Assembly: GCA_963768765.1 (NCBI GenBank)
Contig: CAVYJK010000021.1
Span: 124,001 to 188,000 of the forward strand
Direction: 5' to 3'
Length of the DNA stretch: 64,000 nt
Source: DASWLF01 sp963768765
GTDB lineage: Bacteria; Desulfobacterota; Desulfobaccia; Desulfobaccales; 0-14-0-80-60-11
The position numbers and the translations under genes were made by a program. Below, one piece after another: positions 60,507 to 64,000 of the stretch. The notes under the pieces are model-generated. The model had not been told where the DNA came from and did not search any database. It was given only the letters and a program-made list of their open reading frames with translations. The number at the start of each line of letters is the position of its first letter. Position 1 is the first letter of the stretch.

Positions 60507-62162
60507 TCATTTTACCGGCAAATAGATGCTGAAGGTCGTGCCCTGGCCCGCTTCGCTGGCCACCATCATCCTGCCCCCCAGTTTTTCCACAATACTATAA
60601 GAAATTGACAGGCCCAACCCCGTTCCTTTCCCCACTTCCTTGGTGGTGAAAAACGGATCAAAAATTTTGTCTATTACTTCCTTGGAGATCCCCGGGCCGT
60701 TATCGGCAATCTCCGCCACCAGCTCGTTGTTCTTGGTAAGATGCCTGGTATTGATGACAATCTGCCCATCTTTGCCGATGGCGTCAATGGCATTGTTGAG
60801 GATGTTCAAAAAGACCTGCTGCAGCTGGGCCGAGTCGCTGATGGTCAACGGCAGGTCCGGCGCATAATTGGACTCAATTTCGATGTTGCGGTAGCGGGCC
60901 TCGTTCTTTAAAAACTCGATGCTCTCGTCCAGGATGGAGTTGATATTTACCCGCTCGGTCACCGGCTCCATGCGCCGGGCGAATCCCAACAGGCGGTGGG
61001 TGACAGTCTTGGCCCGCACGATGTGGTACTCGATCTTGCTCACCGCGTCGGCTATCTCCTGTAAATTCTGGCTTTTGGACACATCCTCCATCTTCATCAG
61101 GTCTTTGATCCAGCCCGCCTTCTCCCCGATGACCGCCAGGGGGTTGTTGATCTCGTGGGCGATGCCCGCGGCCATCTTTCCCAGGGCCGCCATCTTGCTG
61201 GACTGGATGGCCATTTCGTCACTGGCCGCTTTCTTGCGCTCCATCCGCACCAGCTCCCGCATCATGGAGCGGGTGGTGAAAAACGCGCCGATGGTAATGA
61301 GCAACACCCCCCCCAGTCCGATGAGGGCCGCCATGAATCTGGCCTTGAGCAGCGGGGTCAACTGCTCCGTGGGATCTTCCTTGATGACCATCACCCACTT
61401 TTTGGGCTTGATGACGCTGGTGGCGAAAAGATAAGTTTCGCCCTCAAAGGCCATCTCCTCCACCTGGGTGCCGGTGGTGGCCGCAAAATCCGGGGTTTTG
61501 GGGTGCTCCAGCACCTGGCCGCTGAGGCGCGGCGACGTCTGCAAGATATTGCTGCGGTTGATGATGAAGGCGTCCCCTTTTTTGCCGATCCAGGCCGCCC
61601 GTACAATATTGTCAATAATATCGGAGTCAATGGTGGCCCGGAGAATCCAGCTCTGGTTCTTTTCCCGGACCAGCACCGCGATGATGAAGTGGGGGATCTT
61701 CCGGAATCCCATGAACACGTCGCTCACATAAACGCCGGTGGACATCACCGAGTGGAACCAGTCCTCGTTCTTGTAGTTCACCGCCTTCAGGATATTGTAG
61801 TACGGCCCCACGTACGCCAGATGGTTGCCTTCCTCGTCGATGACCCCGATGTCCAGGAAGGACTTGGAGCGGGTCTGAATGATGTTGAAGACCCGGTGCA
61901 GATAATCTTCATTTTTCAGTTGCTCCACCGAGTGGGTATTGGCCAGACCGGTGAGCTGGGAGATCCTCTCGTCAAAAAAGAGATCAATGGAGCTGCAACG
62001 GTTCTCCACCAGGGTCTTCATGTTCTCCTTGATCTTGGCGGAGTAGGACACGCTGAACTGGTGGTAAATGACGCCCCCCAGGATAAACAGCGGGATTACG
62101 GAAAAACTGAGGGTGGCCAGGATGATGTCCCACCATAATTTCTTATACTGCTTGGCTTCCAT
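60507..62162 (-). CDS. Membrane sensor histidine kinase with Cache-type sensor domain
   Basis: The 551-residue protein has an N-terminal helix (IILATLSFSVIPLFILGGVI). A periplasmic double-Cache-like domain follows at about 40-275 (LDIGVIDEEGNHLAYVGPYY, WILRATIDSDIIDNIV, WVMVIKEDPTEQLTPLLKAR), then a second helix (LIGLGGVLLITIGAFF). The kinase core has KMAAGIAHEINNPLAVIGEK (His about 344), VFLNILNNAIDAIGKDG, DNGPGISKE, FDPFFTTKEVGKGTGLGLSI and ASEAGQGTTFSI. It senses a small extracytoplasmic ligand and phosphorylates a receiver, most likely the one 18 bases downstream. Confidence 0.95.
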   Translation of the reverse strand: MEAKQYKKLWWDIILATLSFSVIPLFILGGVIYHQFSVSYSAKIKENMKTLVENRCSSIDLFFDERISQLTGLANTHSVEQLKNEDYLHRVFNIIQTRSKSFLDIGVIDEEGNHLAYVGPYYNILKAVNYKNEDWFHSVMSTGVYVSDVFMGFRKIPHFIIAVLVREKNQSWILRATIDSDIIDNIVRAAWIGKKGDAFIINRSNILQTSPRLSGQVLEHPKTPDFAATTGTQVEEMAFEGETYLFATSVIKPKKWVMVIKEDPTEQLTPLLKARFMAALIGLGGVLLITIGAFFTTRSMMRELVRMERKKAASDEMAIQSSKMAALGKMAAGIAHEINNPLAVIGEKAGWIKDLMKMEDVSKSQNLQEIADAVSKIEYHIVRAKTVTHRLLGFARRMEPVTERVNINSILDESIEFLKNEARYRNIEIESNYAPDLPLTISDSAQLQQVFLNILNNAIDAIGKDGQIVINTRHLTKNNELVAEIADNGPGISKEVIDKIFDPFFTTKEVGKGTGLGLSISYSIVEKLGGRMMVASEAGQGTTFSIYLPVK

Positions 62163-62394
62163 ATAGTTGTCTGCCCTGAGTCCTCGTCAGACCGTTTACG
62201 GCCCGCATGACCGGCTGCTCAAAAACCTTATATCATCCTTGGCGAGGTAATGCCCCAAGGCACACCCCGTCCCTTGGTTAATAAGCAATGGGCGTTCCAT
62301 AATGGACGTCCAGGGAAAAATTAAGCTAACTTTTGGAGATAAAAGGGAAAAATAGAGGCGGCGGCGGGATTTGGCCCTGGGCCTGCAGAGGCGG

Positions 62395-62423
62395 CTGTCA
62401 ATTTTTTTTACAGGTTGTAAAGA
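62395..62423. promoter_or_regulatory. 29-bp conserved motif with TTTACA-N3-TGTAAA palindrome, copy 3
   Basis: Reads CTGTCAATTTTTTTTACAG then GTTGTAAAGA. Palindrome TTTACA-GGT-TGTAAA at 62407-62421. It is 27 bases before the TATAAT at 62451 and 232 bases upstream of the Cache kinase start on the other strand, so it could act on either gene. Confidence 0.75.
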
Positions 62424-62447
62424 GCAAGCCACTTTGGGAGCTCTTTC

Positions 62448-62456
62448 TGATATAAT
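62448..62456 (+). promoter_or_regulatory. Extended -10 promoter upstream of pgi
   Basis: TGATATAAT fits the extended -10 consensus TGNTATAAT, as does the promoter of the PEP synthase-like gene at 54796. The 29-bp motif ends 24 bases before it, close to the -35 region, so a bound regulator could act directly on polymerase here. Confidence 0.65.
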
Positions 62457-62611
62457 TATAACATCTTATCGTGCTGGCGGGAAAATTGTCAAGGCTCGCG
62501 GGAGCTTGCTGCCTCCCGGCGTTTCTCCTTGAATCTCCTCTCGTTATGGGCTAAATTTTCTGTTAATATATACATTTGCGCAGGCGAGCGCTTGCCGGGA
62601 AGAGAGTCATT

Positions 62612-64000
62612 ATGGAGCGTTATGAAGATCCCCGTTGGGCCGAAAGCCAGGCCCTGGGCCTTGATTACAATTACGCCATGGCGGAGTTTGTGGGGGAGCA
62701 CGGCCTCCAAGAGGGGGATCTGGCTGACCTGGCCCCGCGCCTGGCCGCCCTGGATCAGGAAATCGCCCAAGGCCGGGCCGACGGCAGGCTGGGTTTCATG
62801 GAACTGCCCTACCAGGACCAGGTCCTTAAGGAGATCAAGAAGTTATCCAAACCCATCACCGATTGGTGCTGGCACCTAGTGGTCTTGGGCATCGGCGGCT
62901 CGGCCCTGGGGACCCGGGCCTTACACCAGGCCCTGTGCCATCCCCAGTACAACCTGTTTCCCATGGCGAGGCGGCAGCACCGGCCCGCCCTGTGGGTGGC
63001 GGACAACATCGACCCCGACTACTTTTTCGGCCTGCTGGACGGTCTGGAACTCCGGCGTACCGCCTTCAACGTCATCAGCAAGTCCGGCAGCACCGCGGAA
63101 ACCATGGCCCAGTTCATTTGGGCCTACCGTCTCCTTCAAAATCGGGTGGGCGACGACAAGGCCCGGGAGCGTCTCATCGTCACCACGGACCCGGAGAAAG
63201 GCCCCTTACGCCGGTTGGCCCGCCAGGAAGGTCTGCCGACCTTGAGCATCCCCCCCAACGTCGGGGGCCGCTTCTCGGTGCTCTCCGCTGTGGGGTTGCT
63301 GCCCGCCTCCCTGGTGGGCATCAATGTGAAAGAACTTCTAGCCGGCGCCCGGTTTATGGATCAACGCCTGAAAGCCGCGGAGCCGGCCCGCAACCCGGCC
63401 TACCGCCTGGCCGCGCTCTTTTATCTCTTTGCCGCGGTGAAAAAGCGGCCCATCCTGGTAATGATGCCCTATGCCACCACTTTAAGCGGCATGGCGGAAT
63501 GGTTCTGCCAGCTCTGGGCCGAGTCCCTGGGGAAAAGGTTAGCCCTGGACGGCCGGGTGGTTAACGCCGGCTCCACCCCGGTGCGCGCCGTCGGCGCCAC
63601 CGACCAGCATTCCCAACTGCAGCTCTACATGGAAGGCCCCCAGGACAAGCTCATCGCCTTCCTTCAGGTGGATAAGTTCCAGCACCACCTGGAGATTCCC
63701 GACCTGTTCGGCGAAAATGAAGACCTGGGCTACCTGGGAGGCCACTCCCTGAACGAACTCCTGGACCTGGAGCGGCAGGCCACCGCCTTCAACCTCATGC
63801 AGGCGGGCAGGCCCAGCCTCACTTTGAGCCTACCGGAGATCAACCCCTTTACCCTGGGCCAGTTGATTTATCTCCTGGAAGTGGCGACGGTGGCGGCGGC
63901 GGCCCTCTTCGGGGTAAACCCCCTGGACCAGCCGGGGGTGGAAGGCGGCAAGCAGACGACTTACGGGCTCATGGGCCGGCCGGGGTTTGACTCCCGGCGG
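62612..64000 (+). CDS. pgi: Glucose-6-phosphate isomerase (partial, runs off the window)
   Basis: Pgi interconverts glucose-6-phosphate and fructose-6-phosphate. The open frame from ATG 62612 continues to the window end (463 codons). It shows WHLVVLGIGGSALGTRALHQ (phosphate loop), FNVISKSGSTAETMAQF (sugar phosphate site), VTTDPEKGPLRRLARQEGLP, NVGGRFSVLSAVGLLPAS, VVNAGSTPVRAVGATDQHSQ with the conserved His, and QPGVEGGKQTTYGLMGRPGF near the C-terminus. It is of the shorter bacterial/archaeal-like type, so only a short tail is missing. The preceding motif suggests regulation together with the PEP synthase-like genes. Confidence 0.93.
   Translation, partial: MERYEDPRWAESQALGLDYNYAMAEFVGEHGLQEGDLADLAPRLAALDQEIAQGRADGRLGFMELPYQDQVLKEIKKLSKPITDWCWHLVVLGIGGSALGTRALHQALCHPQYNLFPMARRQHRPALWVADNIDPDYFFGLLDGLELRRTAFNVISKSGSTAETMAQFIWAYRLLQNRVGDDKARERLIVTTDPEKGPLRRLARQEGLPTLSIPPNVGGRFSVLSAVGLLPASLVGINVKELLAGARFMDQRLKAAEPARNPAYRLAALFYLFAAVKKRPILVMMPYATTLSGMAEWFCQLWAESLGKRLALDGRVVNAGSTPVRAVGATDQHSQLQLYMEGPQDKLIAFLQVDKFQHHLEIPDLFGENEDLGYLGGHSLNELLDLERQATAFNLMQAGRPSLTLSLPEINPFTLGQLIYLLEVATVAAAALFGVNPLDQPGVEGGKQTTYGLMGRPGFDSRR

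Larger units (their letters stand above)
62163..62611. other. Divergent regulatory gap between the Cache kinase and pgi
   Basis: About 450 bases with no gene. It holds copy 3 of the 29-bp motif and an extended -10 box (both listed). The pgi leader is about 150 bases and contains no recognised riboswitch. Confidence 0.5.

Noticed and set aside
47541..62421. TyrR-type boxes as an explanation for the TTTACA/TGTAAA motif
   Set aside because: TyrR boxes have TGTAAA-N6-TTTACA. Here the half-sites are in the opposite order with a 3-base spacer.

Overview
The window looks like chromosome from a GC-rich Gram-negative anaerobe of the Desulfobacterota (old Deltaproteobacteria). Pointers are a Wolinella-type fumarate reductase operon, a GEMM-type cyclic dinucleotide riboswitch, a PEP-CTERM sorting tail, a TauE/UspA/DUF4881-like operon of the sort seen in sulfate reducers, and a sigma54 regulator. 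The family-level placement is inference. No rRNA, tRNA or CRISPR array was seen.

Layout. 1-1.7 kb: minus-strand cvpA-mazG and a partial membrane protein. 1.9-22.9 kb: a complete cluster for a phage-like particle, almost all on the minus strand: HTH gene, small and large terminase, portal, lipoprotein, protease/scaffold, capsid cement, Mu-like major head, gp36/gp37-like connectors, tail tube, two tail chaperone-like genes, a very short tape measure, tail-tip proteins, holin-like proteins and endolysin. Chromosomal genes bound it on both sides. No integrase, transposase, replication or immunity gene is visible, so a domesticated or gene-transfer-agent-like element is possible. 23-28.7 kb: ftsH-folP-cdaA-ybbR, then uppP. 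28.7-29.1 kb: a riboswitch unit whose only product is a PEP-CTERM tail. 29.4-32.7 kb: frdCAB. 32.8-43.6 kb: metal transport, stress and redox genes, small lipoproteins and MITE-like repeats, including an AT-rich ankyrin island flanked by a duplicated yjbQ 3' end.

43.8-64 kb is a signalling and carbon-metabolism region. It has two PEP-synthase-like paralogs of unusual architecture, a stand-alone receiver, an NtrC-type regulator with its kinase, a TauE/SafE exporter operon, an MFS transporter, a kinase/receiver/kinase/receiver array and the start of pgi. A 29-bp palindrome-containing motif occurs three times: near the receiver gene, upstream of the second PEP-synthase-like gene, and between a kinase gene and pgi. 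This suggests a shared regulator.

Eleven genes have broken reading frames and nine of the breaks are net +1. The broken genes include frdA, frdC and uspA, so indel error in the sequence must be considered before calling them true pseudogenes. I mark these genes as pseudogenes and give the product a repaired frame would encode.
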